Source of the DNA: an uncultured Oscillospiraceae bacterium
GTDB taxonomy: Bacteria > Bacillota > Clostridia > Oscillospirales > Oscillospiraceae
Assembly (NCBI GenBank): GCA_934662925.1
Contig: CAKUKL010000007.1
Span: 1-18,379 of the forward strand
Length of the DNA: 18,379 nucleotides
Reading direction: 5' to 3'
Part shown: one piece after another, positions 1 through 6,312 of the stretch
How the letters are laid out: each line of letters opens with the position of its first letter
Numbering within the stretch: position 1 is the first letter of the stretch
Translations under genes and position numbers: made by a program
The notes under the pieces: generated by a model
Database searches by the model: none
What the model was told of the DNA's origin: nothing
Seen by the model: only the letters and a program-made list of their open reading frames with translations

Positions 1-351
1 CTCCTGCGCCATGCAGCCGCACAGGCAGATGATCTGGCTGGGCTTGCGGCGCTTGCCGTGGACCAGCGCGCCCACGTTGCCGAACACCCGCTGCTCCGCG
101 TGCTCCCGGATGGCGCAGGTGTTGATGACGATGACGTCCGCGTCCTGATCGGTGTCCGTCATTTCGTAGCCCATGTCCGTCAGCATGCCCCGGATAAGCT
201 CCGAGTCCGCCTCGTTCTGCTGGCAGCCGTAGGTGTCCACATAGGCCAGCGGCGTGCCGGACAGCTGGCTGTTGAGCGCGCGGATCTCGGCGCAGTATTC
301 TCTCTGGCGCTGAACGTCCTCAGCGGGGATGACCGGGGTCTTTCTCTCCAA
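1..351 (-). CDS. miaB: tRNA-2-methylthio-N6-dimethylallyladenosine synthase MiaB, N-terminal part (3' end outside window)
   Basis: A radical-SAM methylthiotransferase that adds the 2-methylthio group to i6A37 in tRNAs reading UNN codons. The 117 visible residues are the N-terminal UPF0004/MTTase domain. Its three auxiliary [4Fe-4S] cysteines are visible in DTYGCQQNEADSE, VINTCAIREHAEQ and CLCGCMAQE, the standard MiaB arrangement. The radical-SAM CxxxCxxC and the TRAM domain lie beyond position 1. The start is TTG at 351: it has GGAG nine bases upstream, it gives the expected leader before the domain, and no ATG in this frame fits better. The gene has its own promoter at 411-439. The identification is firm; the start codon is less certain because it is non-ATG. 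Confidence 0.93.
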   Translation of the reverse strand, partial: MERKTPVIPAEDVQRQREYCAEIRALNSQLSGTPLAYVDTYGCQQNEADSELIRGMLTDMGYEMTDTDQDADVIVINTCAIREHAEQRVFGNVGALVHGKRRKPSQIICLCGCMAQE

Positions 352-410
352 AGTGTTTCACTCCAAATACAATAGGTTTGCGGCGTACAGCCGCCCAGTA
401 TATCTTTGTT

Positions 411-439
411 ATTGTACCATTCAATTATGAACAAAACAA
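411..439 (-). promoter_or_regulatory. sigma-A promoter of miaB
   Basis: Read on the minus strand, TTGTTT (434-439) and TACAAT (411-416) are separated by 17 bases. The expected start near 404 leaves a leader of about 50 bases before the TTG start of miaB. The match is good in the -10 and fair in the -35. Confidence 0.6.
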
Positions 440-487
440 GGCGGGGATAAAAATCTCCCGGCCGGTTCCCGTAAAAATCGCGGGGTG

Positions 488-527
488 AGGAAACGGGGGC
501 TTCCGTCTAAATGGACGGAAGCCCCCG
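488..527 (-). terminator. Rho-independent terminator after the HAD gene
   Basis: A perfect 14-bp stem (494-507 with 514-527) closes a six-base loop. On the minus strand it is followed by a short T run (TTTCCTC). It lies about 90 bases after the HAD stop and before the miaB promoter, so it separates the two minus-strand units. The U tract is short, so termination strength is uncertain. Confidence 0.6.
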
Positions 528-615
528 CGGTTCTGTTATGTTGAGTTTTTCCGCTTCGCTGCGCCGTCCACCGCAAAAAATTAAAAACACACTCCGAAAT
601 CTGTGCTTTTGCTCC

Positions 616-1407
616 TCAGATCACGCCCAGATGCTCCAGCGCCTGCGCGATGCCGCCGTCCGCGAGGGACGCGGTGACGTAATCCACCTTATCGAAAATG
701 CGGGGGTCGCCGCTGCCCATGGCCACGCTCATCCCCGCCGCTTCCAGCATGGACAGGTCGTTGGTGCTGTCCCCGATGGCGACGCAGTCCGCCCGGTCCA
801 CGCCGTGGCGGGCCATGAGCAGGTCCATGGCCGTCCCCTTGGAGCAGCCCCGGCTCACCAGTTCCACCAGCGTGCCCTCCCGCTCGATGATGCCGAACTC
901 CGGGGCCACCTCTTTGAAAAATTCCGCACGGTCCTCCGGCGTATTCGTCCACACCACGAACTTGTCAAAGGACGAGGCGGGGTCGCCGGGGTCACCGTCG
1001 GTGTCCAGCCCCATGGCGGAGTAATATTTCTTCTCCGCCGCGATGAAGGAGGACAGGGGCCGGGTGAGGTCGAAGTAGACGTGCTCCGCCCCCTCGTACA
1101 TCACCTGATAGTCGTACTTCCGCACCAGCGCCACCACGCGGTCCTGGGTCTCCCGGCTAAGCTTCCGGTGGAAGACGACCTCTCCGCCGTCCTCCACATA
1201 AATGCCGCAGCTGCACGCGAAGCCGTCGAAGCCGATGGCCTTCACCCGGGGATCCACGCCGCAGATGGGCCGCCCGCTGTTGATGTACACCAGATGGCCC
1301 AGCGCCCGGGCCCGGCGGATGGCCGCCGTGGTGCTGTCCGGGATGACGCGGGTGGTCCCGTCCACCAGCGTGCCGTCAATATCGAAAAAGATCATGCGCC
1401 GTCTCAT
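616..1407 (-). CDS. Cof-type HAD-superfamily hydrolase (sugar-phosphate phosphatase type)
   Basis: A 263-residue phosphatase of the HAD IIB (Cof/YbiV-like) group, which generally dephosphorylates small phosphorylated metabolites in the cytoplasm; the substrate cannot be told from sequence. Motif I is DIDGTLVDG (nucleophile Asp9, acid/base Asp11). Motif IV is GDSTNDLSML (about 212-221), giving the Mg-binding acids. CSKGTAMDLL just before motif IV supplies the usual lysine, and the C2-type cap lies between. I placed the start at ATG 1407 because AAAGGAG lies ten bases upstream and the core domain follows immediately; an in-frame ATG at 1395 is the alternative. The open frame extends upstream to 1485, but that part runs through the promoter and is not translated. 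The gene is divergent from the glycosyltransferase gene. Confidence 0.88.
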   Translation of the reverse strand: MRRRMIFFDIDGTLVDGTTRVIPDSTTAAIRRARALGHLVYINSGRPICGVDPRVKAIGFDGFACSCGIYVEDGGEVVFHRKLSRETQDRVVALVRKYDYQVMYEGAEHVYFDLTRPLSSFIAAEKKYYSAMGLDTDGDPGDPASSFDKFVVWTNTPEDRAEFFKEVAPEFGIIEREGTLVELVSRGCSKGTAMDLLMARHGVDRADCVAIGDSTNDLSMLEAAGMSVAMGSGDPRIFDKVDYVTASLADGGIAQALEHLGVI

Positions 1408-1456
1408 GGTTTTCGCTCTCCTTTGTCTCCGCCCCGGCCGGGGCGCGTCAGCCGCC

Positions 1457-1485
1457 ATTATACCGGCATTTCCGGCTGTTTGCAA
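1457..1485 (-). promoter_or_regulatory. sigma-A promoter of the HAD hydrolase gene
   Basis: On the minus strand, TTGCAA (1480-1485) and a perfect TATAAT (1457-1462) are spaced by 17 bases. The start is expected near 1450, about 43 bases before the ATG. This also rules out the longer open frame starting at 1485. Confidence 0.7.
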
Positions 1486-1550
1486 CTGTTTTCGGCGGTC
1501 GGGGCGGTTTTCCGGTGCGTTCCGGGCATTTTTTGTGCCGCTCCCGCTTT

Positions 1551-1578
1551 TTAAGGCTTTCTTAACCTTATCTTAAAG
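1551..1578 (+). promoter_or_regulatory. Three TTAA direct repeats at 11-bp spacing (PhoP-box-like)
   Basis: TTAAGG, TTAACC and TTAAAG begin at 1551, 1562 and 1573, exactly 11 bases apart, each followed by a five-base spacer. Direct TT(A/T/C)A(C/T)A-type hexamers with about five-base spacers are the known binding pattern of Bacillus PhoP, an OmpR-family regulator. The repeats end ten bases before the -35 position of the plus-strand promoter at 1611-1616, a normal activator position. The pattern is seen directly; the assignment to a PhoP-like protein is inference. Confidence 0.45.
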
Positions 1579-1587
1579 CTTTTCCCC

Positions 1588-1616
1588 CCTGATTCTAAAG
1601 GTGGGACGGGTATACT
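1588..1616 (+). promoter_or_regulatory. Putative activator-dependent promoter of the glycosyltransferase gene
   Basis: TATACT at 1611-1616 is a good -10, but the -35 position 17 bases upstream (CCTGAT) is poor, as expected of a promoter that needs an activator at the adjacent TTAA repeats. Transcription would begin near 1623. The leader then carries a 7-bp GC stem (CGGGGGC at 1629-1635 with GCCCCCG at 1649-1655) before the AAAGGAGG ribosome binding site. Confidence 0.45.
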
Positions 1617-1689
1617 GTCCCTGACAGCCGGGGGCGCGGGCACGCGCGGCCCCCGCGCGAAATCTGACGGAACCAAAGGAGGCGCGGAC

Positions 1690-2772
1690 ATGGAGATCCT
1701 GATCCTCACCGGAAAATTCGGCATGGGCCACTGGTCCGCCGCCCTGTCCCTTCAGGAGCAGCTGGAGCGGGACGGGCATCACGTTCAGGTCATCGACTTT
1801 TTTGACTACGCCATGCCCGACATCGCCCCGGCGCTGTACCGGGGCTTTAATCTGCTGGTCACCTACGGCGGCGGCATCTACAACCTGTTCCACCGCATGA
1901 CCCGGAACACCGCGGGCGAGGTTCCGCTGGCCGGGCAGTTCACCCGGCGGCTGGCCATGCTGCTGGACGAGGTCCGGCCGGACGCCGTCCTATCCACCCA
2001 CCCGGTGTGCTCCGGCGTTGCAGCCCGGTACAAGGCAGAGCACAGCTCCGCCCTGCCCCTCATTACCTGTATCACCGACGTCACCGCCCACTCCGAATGG
2101 CTCCACCCGGGGACAGACTGCTACCTTGTGCCCTCCGTCTCCGTCCGGGACGCGCTGCGGGCCAAGGGCGTGGACCCCGGCCGGGTGGCCGTCACCGGCA
2201 TCCCCGTCCGGGCCCGGTTCGCCGGCTCTCCCCGGCCTGCGGGCGGGCGGCGGGAGCTGCTCATCATGGGCGGCGGGCTGGGGCTCATGCCCCGGAAGGA
2301 CTCCTTCTACGAGGCACTCAACGCCCTGCCCGGAGTACATACCACCATCCTGACGGGGAAAAACGAAAAGCTTTACAACCGTCTGGCCGGGAAATACCCC
2401 AACATTGAGGCAGTCGCCTTTACCGACCGGGTGGCCGACTATATGGCCCGGGCCCACCTGATGCTGTCCAAGCCCGGCGGCATCACCACCTTCGAGGCCA
2501 TCGCCGCCCGGCTGCCCATGCTGGCGTGGGAGCCGTTTCTGGCGCAGGAGCAGGAAAATGCCCGATTCCTCACCGCCCACGGCATGGCCCGGGTGGTGCC
2601 CAAGGACGAGAGCGACTGTCTGGCCGCCATCCGGGCGTGCATTTACGACGACGCCCTGCTGGGGCGGATGGGCGCCGCCATGGACCGGATGAGCACGTCC
2701 CTGCGCCGGCAGGCAGTGAGCCTTGTGGTGAAACGGCTGGCGGACCGCGGGGTCCAGCCCTTGTACGCCTGA
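1690..2772 (+). CDS. MGDG-synthase/UgtP-like glycosyltransferase (family GT28, diacylglycerol glycosyltransferase type)
   Basis: A 360-residue GT-B enzyme of the MurG/MGDG synthase/UgtP group, which moves a sugar from a nucleotide donor to diacylglycerol at the inner membrane face, or in MurG to lipid I. The N-terminal MGDG_synth-type acceptor domain opens with GKFGMGHWSAA (8-18), the conserved GxGH loop. The C-terminal donor domain carries GGGLGLMP (194-201), LTGKNEKLY, and the hallmark SKPGGITTFEA (260-270) followed by QEQEN (286-290). GMGHWSAA and the neighbours favour a glycolipid synthase over MurG. AAAGGAGG lies seven bases before the ATG. The next gene follows after 66 bases with no terminator between, so they form an operon. 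The exact sugar and product are not determined. Confidence 0.85.
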   Translation: MEILILTGKFGMGHWSAALSLQEQLERDGHHVQVIDFFDYAMPDIAPALYRGFNLLVTYGGGIYNLFHRMTRNTAGEVPLAGQFTRRLAMLLDEVRPDAVLSTHPVCSGVAARYKAEHSSALPLITCITDVTAHSEWLHPGTDCYLVPSVSVRDALRAKGVDPGRVAVTGIPVRARFAGSPRPAGGRRELLIMGGGLGLMPRKDSFYEALNALPGVHTTILTGKNEKLYNRLAGKYPNIEAVAFTDRVADYMARAHLMLSKPGGITTFEAIAARLPMLAWEPFLAQEQENARFLTAHGMARVVPKDESDCLAAIRACIYDDALLGRMGAAMDRMSTSLRRQAVSLVVKRLADRGVQPLYA

Positions 2773-2838
2773 ACCGTTCCGGGCATAATATAGACGCAGA
2801 CTCGACCGGCCCCAATGGGCCGCAGGGAGGTCATATCC

Positions 2839-3906
2839 GTGAAAAACAAGAAAAATCTCATCTGGCTGGCCGTCATGGCCGTGCTGCTGGGCTGGACGGC
2901 CCGCACCGTCTTTCAGAGCCAGACCCCCGGCCAGCTGGCCCACGCGCTGGGCTCCGCCGACTGGCGGTTCCTGCTCCTCGGGCTGGGGCTGATGGCGGTG
3001 TTCATCGGCTGCGAGGCCCGGTCCACCCACCTGATCCTCCGGGCGGTGGGCTCCCCCCAGCCCTACCGCCGGTGCTATTTCTACTCCTGCACCGGGTTCT
3101 TTTTCAGCAACATCACACCCTCCGCCACCGGCGGGCAGCCCGCGCAGGTCTACTACATGAACCGGGACGGCGTCCCCGTGGTCCACGGGACCATCGACAT
3201 GCTGCTCATCACCATCGCCTACCACACGGCCACGGTGCTCTTCGGGGCGCTGGCCCTCCTCACCTGCCCGGGCATCACCGACATTCTGGGGGGTAAGGTC
3301 AGCTTCCTGCTGGGGCTGGGCTTCGCCATTTTCGTGGCGCTGAACGTGGCCATGGCACTGTTCCTGTTCCTCCCCGGCCCGGTGCGGCGGGTATGCCTGT
3401 GGGGCATCAGCCTTGCCGTCCGCGCCCGGCCCGGCCTCGACCGGGCGGCGCTGGAGGAAAAGCTGACGGAGCAGCTGGAGCGCTACGGACAGGGGGCGCG
3501 GCTCATCCGCTCCTCCCCCGGACTGCTGCCCCGGGTGCTGCTGCTTGGCTGCGGGCAGCTGGCCTGCTCCTACGCGGTGCCATATATGGTCTACCTGTCC
3601 TTCCACCTGTCCGGCGTGTCCTTCTGGACGGCCTTCGCCCTTCAGGTGCTGTGCACCATCGCCGTGGGCTATCTCCCCCTCCCCGGCGCGGCAGGGGCGG
3701 CGGAAAACGTGTTCCTCCGGGCCTTCGCCTTTGTGTTCGGCGCGTCCCTCGTGGCCCCGGCCATGATCCTCAGCCGGACGGTGAGCTGCTATCTGGTGCT
3801 GCTGGCCACCGGCATCCTCACCGCCGTCATCCACTTCCGCTTCCGCCCCCAGGGCGGCGCGGATCAGTCCGATTCGCCCTCGGAGCCGGAGGATCTGGCG
3901 GCCTGA
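2839..3906 (+). CDS. LPG-synthase-TM / YbhN-like (UPF0104) integral membrane protein
   Basis: A 355-residue polytopic membrane protein with about eight hydrophobic segments, matching the transmembrane half of MprF (PF03706, lysylphosphatidylglycerol synthase TM region). In MprF this domain flips lipids; stand-alone members are usually of unknown function. The family signature is the segment at about residues 87-107 with FFSNITPSATGGQPAQVYYM. The catalytic soluble lysyl-transferase domain of MprF is absent, so this is not a lysyl-PG synthase. I chose GTG 2839 because AGGGAGGT lies seven bases upstream; the upstream ATG at 2815 has no ribosome binding site and would overlap that signal. A strong terminator follows at 3924-3960. 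Co-transcription with the glycosyltransferase suggests handling of its lipid product (inference). Confidence 0.82.
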   Translation: MKNKKNLIWLAVMAVLLGWTARTVFQSQTPGQLAHALGSADWRFLLLGLGLMAVFIGCEARSTHLILRAVGSPQPYRRCYFYSCTGFFFSNITPSATGGQPAQVYYMNRDGVPVVHGTIDMLLITIAYHTATVLFGALALLTCPGITDILGGKVSFLLGLGFAIFVALNVAMALFLFLPGPVRRVCLWGISLAVRARPGLDRAALEEKLTEQLERYGQGARLIRSSPGLLPRVLLLGCGQLACSYAVPYMVYLSFHLSGVSFWTAFALQVLCTIAVGYLPLPGAAGAAENVFLRAFAFVFGASLVAPAMILSRTVSCYLVLLATGILTAVIHFRFRPQGGADQSDSPSEPEDLAA

Positions 3907-3923
3907 ATTCCCGCACATATATA

Positions 3924-3960
3924 AAAACCCCGCCGTTTTCCGGAAAAACGGCGGGGTTTT
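3924..3960 (+). terminator. Strong rho-independent terminator after the glycosyltransferase/YbhN-like operon
   Basis: AAAACCCCGCCGTTTT at 3924-3939 pairs perfectly with AAAACGGCGGGGTTTT at 3945-3960, a 16-bp A/T-flanked stem that can act in both directions. It ends the two-gene unit 17 bases after the stop codon. Confidence 0.9.
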
Positions 3961-4015
3961 GGTCATTTGTCCATCAGAAGTCAAAAAATTTGCGAAAATT
4001 TTAAGAATTTTTCTC

Positions 4016-4044
4016 TTTCTTTTTACCCTGCTCATCAGTATAAT
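4016..4044 (+). promoter_or_regulatory. Probable promoter of the PAP2-family gene
   Basis: A perfect TATAAT lies at 4039-4044 in an AT-rich stretch. The -35 position (TTTCTT, 4016-4021, 17-base spacer) is weak. The leader would be about 75 bases, with GGAGG at 4118-4122 as the ribosome binding site. Confidence 0.45.
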
Positions 4045-4126
4045 ATCTCTCGCAAATGAGATCCAAGAAATTGTGGTATATATGCGATATGCGCCCCCGC
4101 GCTTTCCCGGGCCGGATGGAGGATAG

Positions 4127-4846
4127 ATGCTGATGAAACGCCCTGTGGTCGATTACCGGAAGTTCCGTCTCAGCCGGCTGAACACCGATGAGTTCCGGCA
4201 TTTGAAGCTGCTGTTATACTGGCCTGTGTTCGGCGCGCTGTTTCTGTACGCCGAGCGGTTTATCCGCGTGGCCTATTACCACCCCATGCACTGTACGCTG
4301 GACAACTACGTGCCCTTCTGCGAGTGGTTCGTGTTCCCCTATCTGTTCTGGTTCGTCTTTCTGGTGGGGATGCACGCCTACACCCTGCTGTACGACATTC
4401 CCGCCTTCAAGCGGATGATGCTGTTCATTATCTTTACCTATTCCACCGCTCTGCTCATCTATTTCCTCTACCCCAACTGCCAGTACATGCGGCCCGTGAG
4501 CTTCGAGCGGGACAACATCCTCACCCGGTTCATGACGGCGTTCTACGCCTTCGACACCAACACCAACGTCTGCCCGTCCCTCCACGTCATCGGCTCGCTG
4601 GCGGTGTATTTCGCCTCCCGGGATATCAAGCGGTTCTGCACGCCGCTGTGGCACTTCGGGTTCCTTGTCGTCACCATTCTCATCAGCATCTCCACCATCT
4701 TCCTCAAGCAGCACTCCATTCTGGATCTGGTGGCCGCCGTACTGGTGTGCTCCGTGGCCTACGTGCTGGTGTACCGCGCGCCGGAGCGCTATGCCGTTTC
4801 CGCCCGGATCGGGCGGAAAGGTCCGGAAAAATCTCCGGAGCTTTAA
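4127..4846 (+). CDS. PAP2/Aur1-like membrane phosphatase or phosphotransferase
   Basis: A 239-residue protein with about six transmembrane segments. It has the catalytic pattern of the PAP2_3 (inositolphosphotransferase/Aur1-like) branch: Arg-Pro at 122-123, CPSLH at 149-153 and KQHSILD at 194-200, giving catalytic His153, His196 and Asp200. The PSLH and KQHxxxD forms, rather than PSGH and SRxxxxxH, separate it from classical phosphatidate or undecaprenyl-PP phosphatases. The reaction is lipid phosphate hydrolysis or head-group transfer at the membrane. ATG 4127 is only four bases after GGAGG, and ATG 4133 is ten bases after it, so translation may start at either. It follows the glycolipid operon but has its own promoter and terminator. 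A diacylglycerol-supplying role is attractive but unproven. Confidence 0.8.
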   Translation: MLMKRPVVDYRKFRLSRLNTDEFRHLKLLLYWPVFGALFLYAERFIRVAYYHPMHCTLDNYVPFCEWFVFPYLFWFVFLVGMHAYTLLYDIPAFKRMMLFIIFTYSTALLIYFLYPNCQYMRPVSFERDNILTRFMTAFYAFDTNTNVCPSLHVIGSLAVYFASRDIKRFCTPLWHFGFLVVTILISISTIFLKQHSILDLVAAVLVCSVAYVLVYRAPERYAVSARIGRKGPEKSPEL

Positions 4847-4867
4847 ACTCGTCGAAAAAGGCAAAGT

Positions 4868-4916
4868 GTTTTCTGCCACGCACATGTCGCGGCAGAAAAC
4901 AGATTTTATTTCTTTC
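4868..4916 (+). terminator. Rho-independent terminator after the PAP2-family gene
   Basis: GTTTTCTGCC (4868-4877) pairs with GGCAGAAAAC (4891-4900), with further pairing possible in the loop, and is followed by the T-rich tail AGATTTTATTTCTTT. Confidence 0.75.
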
Positions 4917-4961
4917 GCCGCTGGGTTGGCGAAACTCTACGAGGCTTTCAGTATTTTAAAT

Positions 4962-4975
4962 GCCCCGTTCGCATG
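4962..4975 (+). repeat. Left half of a split terminator hairpin plus left CATG target duplication
   Basis: GCCCCGTTCG (4962-4971) followed by CATG (4972-4975). The matching right half, CATG then CGAGCGGGGC and a T-rich tail, is at 6267-6290. Removing 4976-6270 restores a 10-bp stem (one G-T pair) with a four-base CATG loop. The insertion sequence therefore lies in the loop. Confidence 0.7.
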
Positions 4976-5020
4976 AAGTACCCCCCAAAAAGTTAGACAA
5001 ATAAATAAAACGCAAATTGT

Positions 5021-5865
5021 TCAAGCAACCGAAAGGGCTTGTTGTCTGTGAATAGCGGGCGGCAGGCCCTTCAGTTTTTCTTTGATCCTGCGGTTATTGT
5101 AGTGATCCAGATATTCCATGAGCTTGTGTTTGAAGTGTTCCATGGATTGAAATTCTTGCAGATACAGCAGCTCGCTCTTGAGCAGGCCAAAAAAGTTTTC
5201 TATCACGGCATTGTCCAGGCAGTTTCCCTTGCGGCTCATGCTCTGCCGGATACCCTTTTCCCGAAGCATCCGCTGATACTGCTTGTGCTGGTACTGCCAG
5301 CCCTGGTCGGAATGAAGGATCAGGTTTGTTCCGTCCGGGATCTTTGCAAACGCCTCATCCAGCATAGTCGTCACCATGCGCAGCACCGGACGATCCGAGA
5401 TAGTGTAGCTGACCAGATCGCTGCTGTGCAGATCAAGAATGGGAGACAAATAGAGCTTCTCTCCGAATAAGCTGAACTCCGTCACATCCGTGACCCACTT
5501 CTGGTTTGGTTTGTCCGCGTGGAAATCCCGGTTCAGCAGATTCGGCGCGATTTTACCTGTTTCTCCCTTGTAAGAACGATATTTCTTCATTCTGACACGG
5601 CAGACCAGTCCCAACTCCTTCATAAGTCGCTGCACAGTCTTATGATTTAAGGGCAAATTGCGGTTACGCAGTTCTGCCGTGATCCGGCGATAGCCGTATC
5701 TTCCCTTGTTTTCATGGTAAATTCCCGTGATCTCTTCCTTGACAGATGCGTATTTGTCTGCTTCAAGTGATAATAAAAGGTTGCACGGGGCAGCTGAGCG
5801 ATTGAGAGAAGAATTTCCAGAGAATGTCTTTGCCTCAGCTTCTGAACTACCAGCGTTTTTTGTGC
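5021..5865 (-). pseudogene. IS3-family transposase OrfB (DDE integrase), frameshifted
   Basis: The catalytic part of an IS150-type transposase. The N-terminal segment ([19 protein letters not shown] and a TFYYHLKQ helix) is read in the -1 frame relative to orfA from about 5862. After HLKQ the frame changes near 5755-5762 to the one carrying [20 protein letters not shown], the HTH_21 segment with [12 protein letters not shown], and the rve core. DDE residues are visible in [19 protein letters not shown] and [10 protein letters not shown]. This second shift is not the programmed orfA/orfB site. The linker also looks a few residues short compared with related OrfBs, so a small deletion or a sequencing error is likely. 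Stop at 5021. The element is probably unable to move itself, unless this junction is an assembly error. Confidence 0.75.
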
Positions 5866-6200
5866 TGGCGTCGCTCGTCTTCCAAAACCAAGGCTTGCAG
5901 ATTTTTTAGGTAGTCTACCTCTGCACGCAGCCGCTGGACTTCTGCCAGCAAGTCTTCCTCTACTCCCCTTGGTAACTGCTTTGGCGGACGGTCTTTTCCG
6001 CCGCGGCCTCGCCGTTCGACGGCAAAGCCTTCCGGCCCTTCCGTTAAATAGATGCGTTCCCATTCTGCAACTCGCTTGTGGCCGCTTGTTTCAAATTGCC
6101 TTGCCGTTTCTCGATAGCTCAGCTTTTCTCTCTGCATCGTTTCTACGACCACCTTCTTAAATTCCGGTGTATACCGCTTGTTCACTGCTCCCTTTGGCAT
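5847..6200 (-). CDS. IS3-family transposase OrfA (HTH protein)
   Basis: A basic DNA-binding protein of about 117 residues, starting [16 protein letters not shown]. It has a helix-turn-helix ([25 protein letters not shown]) and a C-terminal leucine-zipper-like helix ([20 protein letters not shown]), typical of IS150-group OrfA. Just before its stop it has a run of six A (reading CAC AAA AAA CGC), where a -1 slip enters the orfB frame, as in other IS3 elements. The start at 6200 has GGGGTG upstream; an in-frame ATG at 6215 is the alternative and has a weaker signal. Intact as far as can be seen. Confidence 0.85.
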   Translation of the reverse strand: MPKGAVNKRYTPEFKKVVVETMQREKLSYRETARQFETSGHKRVAEWERIYLTEGPEGFAVERRGRGGKDRPPKQLPRGVEEDLLAEVQRLRAEVDYLKNLQALVLEDERRQHKKRW

Positions 6201-6266
6201 AGTGAAGCACCCCATTTCTTAGTTCCAAGTATTTTACCATACTTGTCTAACTAATGGGGTGCGGTT

Positions 6267-6290
6267 CATGCGAGCGGGGCTCTTTTGTTT
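6267..6290 (+). repeat. Right half of the split terminator hairpin plus right CATG duplication
   Basis: CATG (6267-6270) is followed by CGAGCGGGGC (6271-6280) and the T-rich TCTTTTGTTT. It complements 4962-4971 across the insertion sequence. Before insertion this would have been an intergenic terminator between the convergent PAP2 and histidine kinase genes. Confidence 0.65.
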
Positions 6291-6312
6291 GTGCAGCGTG
6301 CATTCTCCTCTG

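Larger units (their letters stand above)
4976..6266 (-). mobile_element. IS3-family (IS150-like) insertion sequence, about 1.29 kb, orfB frameshifted
   Basis: Two overlapping-frame transposase ORFs on the minus strand are bounded by imperfect inverted repeats. The left end (4974-4999) and the right end read inward from 6269 both begin TGAA, continue into a C-rich block, and share GTTAGACAA. This resembles the IS150-type end. CATG occurs immediately outside both ends. It is a 4-bp palindrome, so it may be a target duplication, and the exact tip is ambiguous by two bases (a TG...CA-ended element would be 4974-6269). The element lies between two convergent genes and breaks neither, but it splits a terminator hairpin. 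Confidence 0.85.

Noticed and set aside
511..1554. 347-codon plus-strand open frame
   Set aside because: It is antisense to the HAD phosphatase, starts inside the terminator hairpin and runs through the HAD promoter.
1990..4035. 681-codon open frame on the minus strand
   Set aside because: It lies opposite the glycosyltransferase and YbhN-like genes, is rich in Gly, His, Glu and Gln as expected of GC-rich antisense frames, crosses their terminator and has no recognisable domain.
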